Source: Gammaproteobacteria bacterium (GTDB lineage Bacteria; Pseudomonadota; Gammaproteobacteria; Arenicellales; JAOTYS01). Taken from it: a stretch of DNA of 14,376 bases. The translations under genes and the position numbers were made by a program. Under the pieces are notes generated by a model. The model was not told the origin of the DNA. It did not search any database and was given only the letters and a program-made list of their open reading frames with translations. Of the stretch, positions 1 through 6,145 are shown one piece after another. Numbering within the stretch: position 1 is the first letter of the stretch; each line of letters starts with the position of its first letter. Where the stretch lies: positions 1-14,376 of the forward strand of contig JAOTYS010000072.1 in assembly GCA_029861795.1 (NCBI GenBank). Reading direction: 5' to 3'.

Positions 1-624
1 GTGGCTGCAAGGCTGGACCAACCGGTGGTAGCTAATGCATGGCGGGTCGGCATACATGGCACCACGCGCAGCTGCGCCGCAGGGGGACTCGACGTCACTG
101 TCTACACCGCCATGATCTTGTTGCTAGCTGAGGAGGCAGCGCAGCCGGTATCCGATGTACGCCACGAGGCGGGTTGCCTTGATGTGATGCCGGTTCGGGC
201 GGAGAAAGTCATTTATGACCATGGAACAAAGCAGGTTGATCCAAATTCGGTCCATCTGGCGGAGGCGGAATTCATTGTGTCCGCAGGCAACGGGGTTACA
301 GACTGGGATGCATTCCACAAATTAGCAGCAACGCTAAACGCGGCCGAAGGTGGTAGTCGTATGGTAGTGGACGCGGATCTGCTGCCGCGGCAGCGTCAGA
401 TCGGCGCCAGTGGCACTGTCGTTTCAGCCCGCGGCTATTTGTCTTTAGGCATATCTGGTGCACCGCAACATTTACTAGGGATCCAAGACTGTGAACACGT
501 CATTGCGGTCAATAGCGACCCCAGTTGTGACATGGTAAGGCGTGCTGACCTTGCAGTGATCGGAGACGTCCAGGCCATCATGCCGGCATTAATCCGAATC
601 GCTAATCAACACAATGAATCCTAA
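1..624 (+). CDS. etfA: Electron transfer flavoprotein alpha subunit (FixB/EtfA-like), 5' truncated by window edge
   Basis: The reading frame is open from base 1 and stops at 622-624. The 207 visible residues are the C-terminal part of a protein that is usually 310-400 aa, so the real start lies upstream; the GTG at base 1 is not evidence of a start. The FAD-binding domain is clear: GGSR near residue 117, QIGASG near 132, GISGAPQHLLG near 150 and AVNSDP near 168 match the SR..D, QxGxTG, GISGAxQH and AINxDP motifs of ETF alpha. The family accepts electrons from flavin dehydrogenases as a cytoplasmic heterodimer with EtfB and passes them to the quinone pool. The early stretch with the motif IHGTTRSCAAGGLDVTVYT resembles the ETF alpha type next to dimethylglycine/sarcosine demethylase genes; this is from memory of the family. 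The next gene is EtfB and overlaps by 11 bases. Its electron donor is inferred from the betaine-type methyltransferase nearby, not seen. Confidence 0.9.
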   Translation: MAARLDQPVVANAWRVGIHGTTRSCAAGGLDVTVYTAMILLLAEEAAQPVSDVRHEAGCLDVMPVRAEKVIYDHGTKQVDPNSVHLAEAEFIVSAGNGVTDWDAFHKLAATLNAAEGGSRMVVDADLLPRQRQIGASGTVVSARGYLSLGISGAPQHLLGIQDCEHVIAVNSDPSCDMVRRADLAVIGDVQAIMPALIRIANQHNES

Positions 625-1390
625 CGCGGTCGCCTTGGTGTCTATCGGGTGTCAGCCGGCCTCGGGGCGACCCCGGCGTGCGTCCATGGATGCGAGGGCA
701 TTAGAGCTCGGCCTCAAGCTTGTGGGAGACCATCTATCTCTGCTTCACGCGGGCGACCCTGATCATCCAGTATTGCGGGATTACTTGGGTATGGGTGTGT
801 CGCAGCTGAGCGTGCTGTGCCTGCCTCCTAGTGCGGATGTGGTACCGACTCTTGTGTATCATTTGCGCGACGAGGGAGCGGACATCGTGCTCACCGGACA
901 GCAGGCCGAAGGTGGTGAAGATTCGGGTATGGTGCCCTACCTGCTGGGCGAGTCGCTAGGCATGGCCGTGGTCGCGAATGTGGTGGAGATCAGTTTGGGT
1001 GATGGCGCTGCGCAGGTGCTGCAGGCATTGCCCCGTGGTCAGCGTCGCGAGTTACTCGTGCGGTTGCCGTTTATCGCTGCAGTGGGTCAGGCGGCGCCTG
1101 CGCCTCGCCAGGTTGCCTTCGCTCGTTCGCGCCGTGGTCACATATTGAAGATGGATCCTGCCGTAGTGCAGATCGATGATCGACAACGCGGTGATAGACG
1201 CCCGGCAAGACGTCGCCCGAAACGATTGCAGACTGCGCCGGCGGGCGGTGCCGCCGACCGGCTTAAGGCTGCTTCAGGGATGCAAACAGGCGGGGGTCGC
1301 GTTCTGCAAAATCTTGATCCTGACGCGGCGGCACACGCGATTTTTTCGTATTTAGTGGAACACGGCGTAATCAGGTCGAATCAGGGATGA
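614..1390 (+). CDS. etfB: Electron transfer flavoprotein beta subunit (FixA/EtfB-like)
   Basis: 258 aa, normal length for ETF beta. The AMP/FAD-interface signature is present around residues 95-125 (DIVLTGQQAEGGEDSG followed by PYLLGESLGMAVVANV), matching the DLVLxGxQAxDGDSGQ region of the family. The tail (RRPKRLQTAPAGGAADR and ending HGVI) also fits: KRPK and an AAxxI.YL..HGVI end are typical. It forms the heterodimer with EtfA and carries electrons from a dehydrogenase to ETF-quinone oxidoreductase. The ATG lies inside the last codons of etfA (11-base overlap), with no good Shine-Dalgarno of its own, which suggests translational coupling. The gene ends at 1388-1390, only 17 bases before the -35 of the next promoter, so the etf operon probably stops here and the methyltransferase has its own control. 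The specific partner enzyme, probably a dimethylglycine or sarcosine dehydrogenase, would lie left of the window. Confidence 0.88.
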   Translation: MNPNAVALVSIGCQPASGRPRRASMDARALELGLKLVGDHLSLLHAGDPDHPVLRDYLGMGVSQLSVLCLPPSADVVPTLVYHLRDEGADIVLTGQQAEGGEDSGMVPYLLGESLGMAVVANVVEISLGDGAAQVLQALPRGQRRELLVRLPFIAAVGQAAPAPRQVAFARSRRGHILKMDPAVVQIDDRQRGDRRPARRRPKRLQTAPAGGAADRLKAASGMQTGGGRVLQNLDPDAAAHAIFSYLVEHGVIRSNQG

Positions 1391-1407
1391 AGAGCAGTGG
1401 ATCAGCG

Positions 1408-1436
1408 TTGACAAAATTACAATGATTACTTAAATT
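1408..1436 (+). promoter_or_regulatory. sigma70-like promoter for the riboswitch/methyltransferase unit
   Basis: A perfect -35 TTGACA (1408-1413), a 17-base spacer and a -10 TAAATT (1431-1436) are seen directly. The predicted start of transcription is about 1442-1444, just at the 5' side of riboswitch helix P1 (1445). The leader RNA would therefore start almost with the aptamer, which strongly supports both calls. Confidence 0.8.
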
Positions 1437-1444
1437 GTTTGTAT

Positions 1445-1500
1445 AGCGCCGATTTGATTAATCAGCTTGCGGGCGCTCAAAAAATACGGCTAAAGCGAGG
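1445..1500 (+). promoter_or_regulatory. SAM-II (SAM-alpha) riboswitch aptamer
   Basis: Helix P1 is a perfect 6-bp pairing of AGCGCC (1445-1450) with GGCGCT (1472-1477). The loop holds GATTTG (1451-1456) and GCTTGC (1465-1470). The joining strand is A-rich (CAAAAAATACG, 1478-1488) and is followed by GCTAAAG (1489-1495). These elements and their order match what I recall of the SAM-II consensus: P1, GAUUUG, GCUUGC, A-rich strand, GCUAAAG. A pseudoknot is available between TC and GCTT (1462-1463, 1465-1468, A1464 bulged) and AAGCGA (1493-1498). SAM-II binds S-adenosylmethionine and controls methionine genes. Here it precedes a homocysteine methyltransferase, exactly the expected target. Identity comes from consensus memory plus fold; no covariance-model search was run. 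Confidence 0.88.
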
Positions 1501-1505
1501 CCAAA

Positions 1506-1537
1506 CCTGCTTTAGCGAAGCTGAGGCGGGTTTTTTT
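1506..1537 (+). terminator. Rho-independent terminator, the off-state of the SAM-II attenuator
   Basis: An 11-bp stem pairs CCTGCTTTAGC (1506-1516) with GCTGAGGCGGG (1520-1530), with a GAA triloop and three G-T wobbles, and is followed at once by seven T (1531-1537). Three A before the stem (1503-1505) can pair with the first T residues. The 5' arm is also complementary to 1489-1500 of the riboswitch: GCTAAAGC pairs perfectly with GCTTTAGC (1509-1516), and AGG (1498-1500) with CCT (1506-1508). That alternative antiterminator excludes the terminator. The hairpin would also stop readthrough from the etf genes. Confidence 0.88.
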
Positions 1538-1641
1538 GTGTCCGCGCGCTTGCTGCGGCTGCCGATTGAATGTTGCTCAAGTGTGGCGGCGGAATCCGTT
1601 TTGGTGGCCTCGCAATCAGTAGAACTGGTTGATTAGGAGTC

Positions 1642-2658
1642 ATGACATTGGCATCAAATCGCTTTACCGACCTGTTGTCTCAGCGCGATTACCTACTTGC
1701 CGACGGTGCAACCGGTACCAACCTGTTTGCCATGGGGTTACCCAATGGAGAATGCCCGGAGCGATGGAACATCGAGGCTCCGGAGCGGATCGCCGAGCTT
1801 CATCAGAGTTTCATCGATGCAGGTGCTGATCTCATTCTTACCAATTCTTTTGGTGGAACCCGGCATCGTCTAAAGTTGCATCAACTTCAAGATCGCGTCA
1901 CTGAACTGAACATGGCGGCTGCAGGCATTGCACGTCGCGTGGTAGACGCAGCGAATCGACCGGTGATTGTCGCAGGTTCTATCGGTCCCACCGGGGAGTT
2001 ATTCGAACCCTTGGGACCACTGACCATGGAACAAGGTCGAGAGGCATTCGCCGAGCAGGCCGCAGCGCTTGCCGCGGGGGGAGTGGACGTGCTGTGGATT
2101 GAAACCATGTCCTCCAAGGAGGAAGTGGAGGCTGCGACCGCCGGCGGCGCCACTACCAACTTGCCGGTGGTGTGTAATGTGAGTTTTGACACCAATGGCA
2201 GCACTATGATGGGCATCACACCCACAAACTTGGCCCATATCTGCGACCATCTTTCTCCGCAACCTGCCGCATTCGGTACTAATTGCGGCATTGGTGCAGC
2301 GGAAGTCATTGCCTGTATGCTTGGACTCGCCGAGGCGGCTAAATCAGACAGTGTTCTAGTGGCTAAGGCCAACTGTGGCATCCCTGAATTTGTAGACGGT
2401 GCGATCCGCTATAACGGCACCCCCGAGATCATGGCGGATTATGCGCGCATGGCTAGGGACGTCGGTGCGCGTATTATCGGCGGTTGTTGCGGCACTACGC
2501 CGGAGCACGTGCGTGCCATGAGCCAGGCATTGGTAGACTACGTCCCTGGTCCAAAACCAGATCTGGTGATGGTGGAACAACGGCTCGGCAAGATTTCAAA
2601 TGGAGCAAAAGGGGTTCAGCCCGGTGCCCCTCGCCGTGGGCGACGCAAAACTCACTGA
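1642..2658 (+). CDS. bmt: Homocysteine S-methyltransferase, betaine-homocysteine methyltransferase type
   Basis: 338 aa, pfam S-methyl_trans fold. It transfers a methyl group, most likely from glycine betaine, to homocysteine, giving methionine and dimethylglycine in the cytoplasm. The motifs are DGATGT (21-26), TNSFGG (68-72), GSIGPTG (112-118), FGTNCG with Cys215, and GGCCGTTPEH (280-289). Cys215, Cys282 and Cys283 are the three expected zinc/thiolate ligands. The C-terminal ~30 residues are basic and probably disordered. Betaine as donor is inferred from the adjacent Etf genes of the dimethylglycine type; S-methylmethionine or dimethylsulfoniopropionate-derived donors are alternatives. Expression should be turned off by SAM through the leader at 1445-1537. 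Start: AGGAG (1635-1639) is only 2 bases from the ATG at 1642 but 8 bases from an in-frame TTG at 1648. The TTG may be the real start and would remove two residues. Confidence 0.87.
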   Translation: MTLASNRFTDLLSQRDYLLADGATGTNLFAMGLPNGECPERWNIEAPERIAELHQSFIDAGADLILTNSFGGTRHRLKLHQLQDRVTELNMAAAGIARRVVDAANRPVIVAGSIGPTGELFEPLGPLTMEQGREAFAEQAAALAAGGVDVLWIETMSSKEEVEAATAGGATTNLPVVCNVSFDTNGSTMMGITPTNLAHICDHLSPQPAAFGTNCGIGAAEVIACMLGLAEAAKSDSVLVAKANCGIPEFVDGAIRYNGTPEIMADYARMARDVGARIIGGCCGTTPEHVRAMSQALVDYVPGPKPDLVMVEQRLGKISNGAKGVQPGAPRRGRRKTH

Positions 2659-2677
2659 ACCATCCACTGTTTACCCA

Positions 2678-2801
2678 AAGGCTTCCCTCGTTCAGCACCT
2701 TCGTTACTGCGAAGCCTTCGCTACTGGTAGAGTTGCGCCTTTCAACTCGCGATCGACGTGTGCCACAGCCGGGCTCCACCTTGCCCTAACTGGCGGGGTG
2801 G
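2678..2801 (+). other. Unexplained hairpin-rich intergenic region before the class-V aminotransferase gene
   Basis: The 168 bases between the methyltransferase stop and the next gene hold three separate inverted repeats. First, AAGGCTTC (2678-2685) pairs with GAAGCCTT (2711-2718), with an alternative small hairpin CTTCG/CGAAG inside (2699-2703/2710-2714). Second, GAGTTG (2730-2735) pairs with CAACTC (2743-2748) over a 7-base loop. Third, CCACCTTGCC (2776-2785) pairs with GGCGGGGTGG (2792-2801): 10 bp, two G-T wobbles, 6-base loop. None is followed by a T run, so these are not ordinary intrinsic terminators. I do not recognise a known riboswitch. It could be a structured leader, a Rho-type 3' end or a repeat element. 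Confidence 0.5.
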
Positions 2802-2838
2802 GACTCAGTGAGAATCCGTAAAGAGGATGGATAAGTCT

Positions 2839-4068
2839 ATGAGCGATGCCACAACACTCGATCTCGAATTTGTACGTAGTCAATTCCCGGGGTTGAATGA
2901 ATGGGCTTTGTTTGAGAATGCCGGTGGGACGCTGGTGCCCCGGTCGGTGATTGATCGAGTAAACGCCTACATGACCGATACCCAGGTGCAGCCTGGGGCC
3001 GAATTCGCGTCGTCGGCCTTGGCCGAGGAGCGCATCAGCGAGAGCCAGCAGGCAATGGCGCAAATGATCAACGCGTCTGTAGATGAAATTATTATCAGTG
3101 CGTCGACAACCATGAACATCTACGTGCTGTCCCACGCGCTGCGGCCCTGGTTCAAGCCTGGGGACGAGGTGATTGTTACCAATCTAGACCATGAAGCCAA
3201 TAATGGCGCATGGCGTAGGTTGGAAGAAGTGGGTGTGGTGGTCAAAGAATGGCAGATGTCGTCAGAGACCGCGGAACTCGAGGTCGGTGCATTGGAGAAT
3301 CTTCTTAGCGAACGCACCAGGTTAGTTTGTTTTACCCACTGCTCAAACATCACCGGATCGATCCACGATGTCAAGAATATTACCAATATCGTGCATCAGG
3401 CAGGTGCGCTGGTGTGCGTGGATGCAGTTGCCTATGCACCTCACCGACACCTAGATGTACAGGATCTCGACGTCGATTTCTATGCTTGTAGCCTCTACAA
3501 GTTATATGGTCCCCACCTAGGAATGCTTTATGGTAAGCGCGAGCATCTGTCCCGAGCCCGACCGCAGAATCATTTTTTTATCGAGGATATCCCACTCGCG
3601 TTGAATCCGGGTGGCCCCAACCACGAATTGACCGCGGCGTTGTCAGGCATCGTGGATTACTTCGACGCATCGCACGCACACCATTTCCCGGGGAGCAATG
3701 CTGAGCTACATCAGCGCTTCGACCAAGTGTTTTCTTTAATAGCCGAACACGAACAAACGTTGGCGACTCGATTTATGAATTTTCTGAATTCCAAACCCGG
3801 AATCAGGATTATCGGTCGACCCACCGCGGATAAGTCGCTTCGAGTTCCCACGTTTTCGTTTGTCGTCGGTAATCGAAACTCTGAAGAGATTCCAGCGAGT
3901 CTAGTGAGACGCAAGATAGGAATTCGTGCTGGCGACTTTTATGCGCGTCGTTGTATCGACGAGTTAGGCCTGCAGGCGCAGAACGGCGTTATTCGCGCGA
4001 GCATGGTGCATTACAATACGATGGACGAAGTGGACAGACTAATAGATGGTTTGGACGAGATAATATGA
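2839..4068 (+). CDS. Class-V aminotransferase-fold PLP enzyme, cysteine desulfurase-like (VC1184-type subfamily)
   Basis: 409 aa from the ATG at 2839. An ATG at 2827 would add four residues, but the purine-rich AAGAGG directly abuts it, so 2839 is preferred. The PLP features of the NifS/SufS fold are present: His118 in LDHEANNGAW (ring stacking), Asp195 in VCVDAVAYAPHR (pyridine nitrogen) and Lys221 in SLYKLYGPH (Schiff base). The C-terminal RASMVHYNTMDEVDRLI (386-402) is typical of the family. The loop where desulfurases keep the catalytic Cys (R.GHHCA type) reads IRAGDFYARRC (362-372): the Cys is missing at the usual place and one sits five positions later. A true desulfurase role is therefore doubtful; a lyase, epimerase or aminotransferase activity is equally possible. 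It follows the methyltransferase on the same strand after 180 bases of structured spacer, so co-regulation is possible but not shown. Confidence 0.8.
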   Translation: MSDATTLDLEFVRSQFPGLNEWALFENAGGTLVPRSVIDRVNAYMTDTQVQPGAEFASSALAEERISESQQAMAQMINASVDEIIISASTTMNIYVLSHALRPWFKPGDEVIVTNLDHEANNGAWRRLEEVGVVVKEWQMSSETAELEVGALENLLSERTRLVCFTHCSNITGSIHDVKNITNIVHQAGALVCVDAVAYAPHRHLDVQDLDVDFYACSLYKLYGPHLGMLYGKREHLSRARPQNHFFIEDIPLALNPGGPNHELTAALSGIVDYFDASHAHHFPGSNAELHQRFDQVFSLIAEHEQTLATRFMNFLNSKPGIRIIGRPTADKSLRVPTFSFVVGNRNSEEIPASLVRRKIGIRAGDFYARRCIDELGLQAQNGVIRASMVHYNTMDEVDRLIDGLDEII

Positions 4069-4109
4069 AAAACTGTCGTGGCCTCGGGTGCCCAACTAAA
4101 GGCCTTGTG

Positions 4110-4607
4110 TTAGCTCGGCATCCCAAAGGCCTTGCGCAGCGCGGCAACGGCCGGATCTGAAATGAAATAAACACCCGCCTCGTAGGTATTGTCGTGTTCG
4201 TTCCAAATCCAGTCTTCATGACGCCAATTAATCAGCCAGGCGTCGCGGTTACCGGTGATTCGACGTAGGCTATGAGTGATGGCAGAGATATCATCGCCTA
4301 ATTGTCGGTGGTCCGTGTGAGCGTTGGCACTTAGCAATTCCTTTAGATCCGCTTTGCCGACTTCGCCGTCGTAATTACGTGCAAACACTCGCAACGTCTC
4401 CGTTTCGGATTGGGGGATATGTCGGATCAAGGCTCGCGCCTCATCCACGGTCAGTGGATATGACTCGTCGCGGTTAGGTGTCCAATCAACGGCTGCAAAA
4501 TCAGAGAGAACCTTTGAAAAGTCCTCTTCAAGAATGCTCAACAGTTCGCGTCGAGCGTCTGGACTTAGTCGCTCGAGTTGGGATTCATCAATAGTAAAAC
4601 TCGTCAT
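4110..4607 (-). CDS. Hypothetical protein, 165 aa, possible winged-helix-like C-terminal half
   Basis: I do not recognise the family. The start is well supported: on the minus strand TGGAGG lies about 10 bases before the ATG (4605-4607). The protein is soluble and acidic, with no signal peptide and no membrane segment. It begins with helical, charged sequence (LSPDARRELLSILEEDF), then an 'LRVFARNYDGEVGKADL' helix-turn-helix-like stretch near 90-107. It ends with a Trp-rich segment (WLINWRHEDWIWNEH, about 123-137) and GVYFISDPAVAALRKAFG. The helix, helix and beta-wing order (GVYFIS) loosely suggests a winged-helix DNA- or protein-binding fold, but this is an impression only. It is convergent with the PLP enzyme gene, 41 bases apart, and divergent from the gshB group, with 289 bases between the two starts. 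A shared control region there is possible. Confidence 0.6.
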   Translation of the reverse strand: MTSFTIDESQLERLSPDARRELLSILEEDFSKVLSDFAAVDWTPNRDESYPLTVDEARALIRHIPQSETETLRVFARNYDGEVGKADLKELLSANAHTDHRQLGDDISAITHSLRRITGNRDAWLINWRHEDWIWNEHDNTYEAGVYFISDPAVAALRKAFGMPS

Positions 4608-4761
4608 AGCGGTTATACCTCCACTGGTTCGGTCATCCGCAGAGTTTGAGATTGAACGGTCCAGCTAATTCTATCAATACGTTTCAGTCTGTGGGTTGTA
4701 ACATGCAGTATCGGGTACCATAGGGCGGCACGCAAGACGGTTAGGAAGTGGTTAATCGGGC

Positions 4762-4789
4762 TTAGACAAGAATGCGATAGGCTTATGTA
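4762..4789 (+). promoter_or_regulatory. Weak promoter candidate for the DUF6489-gshB group
   Basis: TTAGAC (4762-4767), a 16-base spacer and TATGTA (4784-4789) would start transcription near 4796. It lies in the 289-base divergent gap between 4607 and 4897. That gap also holds an 8-bp inverted repeat CTCGGTTG/CAACCGGG (4806-4813/4858-4865) and otherwise nothing I can name. Match quality is modest. Confidence 0.3.
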
Positions 4790-4896
4790 ATAATAGGCGC
4801 TGAAGCTCGGTTGTTGGCAAGGCGGCACCTTCGATGTTGCTCCCGCTATTCTTTGTCCAACCGGGGTTACCTTAGTGGTCAACTGAGTTTTATATC

Positions 4897-5148
4897 ATGA
4901 AACTTAACATAGAGATCGATACTACACCCGAAGAGCTGCGGAAATTCCTCGGACTGCCAGATGTGCAACCGGTTCAACAAGAGCTTATGGAAAAGGCTCG
5001 CGAAAAGATTCTCGCAGCAATGGACAATTACGACCCGATCAAGCTGATGTCAGCCCTATTGCCCGAAGGGATGCGTTCAGTCGAAGAAATGCAGAAGGCC
5101 TTCTGGGGACTGACCGGTGTAGGCAAAGACCAGAAGAAAGATGATTGA
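4897..5148 (+). CDS. Small DUF6489-like protein, 83 aa
   Basis: 83 aa, soluble, with no signal peptide or membrane helix. The opening MKLNIEIDTTPEELRKFLGLPDVQPVQQ and the length fit, from memory, the DUF6489 family of small proteobacterial proteins. In that family an initial beta strand, 'IEID.TPEE.R.F.GLPDV', is followed by amphipathic helices. Function is unknown. The second half contains a KLMSALLPEGMRSVEEMQKAFWGL helix, and the C-terminus is charged (KDQKKDD). The Shine-Dalgarno is poor (only GAG about 10 bases upstream). It is 33 bases upstream of gshB on the same strand, so the two are probably co-transcribed. That neighbourhood is the only clue to its role. Confidence 0.72.
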   Translation: MKLNIEIDTTPEELRKFLGLPDVQPVQQELMEKAREKILAAMDNYDPIKLMSALLPEGMRSVEEMQKAFWGLTGVGKDQKKDD

Positions 5149-5181
5149 CGGCGAGTCTAATCGCTCTGGAGAGGGCTGCCT

Positions 5182-6105
5182 GTGAAGTTCGCCTTCGTCA
5201 TGGATCCACTGGAAAAGGTCAAGGCGTATAAAGATACGACCTATTTCCTGATGCTGGCGGCTCAAGAGCGTGATCATGATGTCTACTATCTGAATCAACG
5301 TGACCTGCACTTCCAATCGAGCGAAGTTATTGCTCAACTGACTCAGCTGGAGGTTCATGCGACTGTGGACAAACCCTTCACACGGCATCAGGCGCATCTT
5401 TGTCCTCTCAGTGAAATGGATGTCGTGTTCATCAGAACCGATCCACCGTTCGATCGCGCTTACCTTTACGCCACGTTGCTACTGGATTTGTTGCCTGCGT
5501 CGACGCGGGTGATCAATCGGCCGGAAGCGCTGAGAAACTGGAACGAAAAGTTATCAGCGTTATTCTTTCCAGCGTTAATTCCGGCCACGCTTATCACCAA
5601 TGAAGCATCGCGGATCCATGATTTCATGATGGACATCGGTAGGATAGCGCTAAAACCGGTGGACGGTCACGGAGGTCAGGGGATCTTGTTCCTTGACTCC
5701 AATGACAAGAACGCGGATCAGATGATTCAAATGATCACCCATCAAGGTTCCCACTGGGTGATCGCCCAGCAGTATATGTCTGCGGCCGTCGAGGGTGACA
5801 AACGGATCCTGCTGGTCAATGGCGAGCCGTTAGGCGGGATCTTGCGGTTACACCCCGAAGGTAAGGAGCTGAATAATCTCGATGCCGGCGGTACAGCCCA
5901 TTCTGCGGAGTTAAACCAGCACGACTTGGAGATATGTGAAGCATTGAAGTCTCCCCTGCTGGATCAAGGTGTTTACTTTGCGGGTATTGACGTGATCGGC
6001 GGTCGCCTAATCGAGATCAATGTCACCAGCCCCACTGGTTTGCAAGAGCTTTGTCGATTCTCGGGAAAAGACTTTCACCACGATATCATCGCCGGACTCG
6101 AATAA
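5182..6105 (+). CDS. gshB: Glutathione synthase
   Basis: 307 aa, close to the usual 315. It ligates gamma-glutamylcysteine and glycine with ATP to give glutathione (second step, cytoplasmic). It is an ATP-grasp enzyme. The visible motifs are MDPLEKV at the N-terminus (E. coli-like), IRTDPPFDRAYLYATLLLD (84-102), NRPEALRNWNEK (112-123), ALKPVDGHGGQGI (156-168, ATP-binding Lys158 and glycine loop), GDKRIL (205-210), NLDAGGTA (232-239) and EINVTSPTG (278-286, Mg/ATP site). The start is GTG at 5182 with GGAGAGGG (5168-5175) about 6 bases upstream. No gshA is in the window. It sits between a DUF6489-like gene and a membrane protein, all on + with small gaps. Confidence 0.95.
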   Translation: MKFAFVMDPLEKVKAYKDTTYFLMLAAQERDHDVYYLNQRDLHFQSSEVIAQLTQLEVHATVDKPFTRHQAHLCPLSEMDVVFIRTDPPFDRAYLYATLLLDLLPASTRVINRPEALRNWNEKLSALFFPALIPATLITNEASRIHDFMMDIGRIALKPVDGHGGQGILFLDSNDKNADQMIQMITHQGSHWVIAQQYMSAAVEGDKRILLVNGEPLGGILRLHPEGKELNNLDAGGTAHSAELNQHDLEICEALKSPLLDQGVYFAGIDVIGGRLIEINVTSPTGLQELCRFSGKDFHHDIIAGLE

Positions 6106-6145
6106 GGAACTTTTCCGGGCTGGTTTTGCTCTCACAGTAAGTACC

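Noticed and set aside
1439..1636. Possible 65-aa gene starting with TTG upstream of the methyltransferase
   Set aside because: It runs through the riboswitch aptamer and the terminator, has no Shine-Dalgarno and shows no protein-like pattern; the RNA structure explains the sequence.
4098..4134. Direct repeat of AAAGGCCTTG (4098-4107 and 4125-4134)
   Set aside because: The 10-mer contains a palindromic core and lies at the end of the hypothetical gene; two copies 27 bases apart can arise by chance, and no T run makes it a terminator.
4613..4882. 89-aa open frame on the minus strand filling the divergent gap
   Set aside because: No plausible ribosome site for its start, atypical composition and no recognisable domain; it lies between two real divergent genes and is more likely the control region.
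6020..6145. Extension of the membrane protein frame back into gshB
   Set aside because: It would overlap 86 bases of gshB and add non-hydrophobic sequence without a start signal; ATG 6146 is the sensible start.
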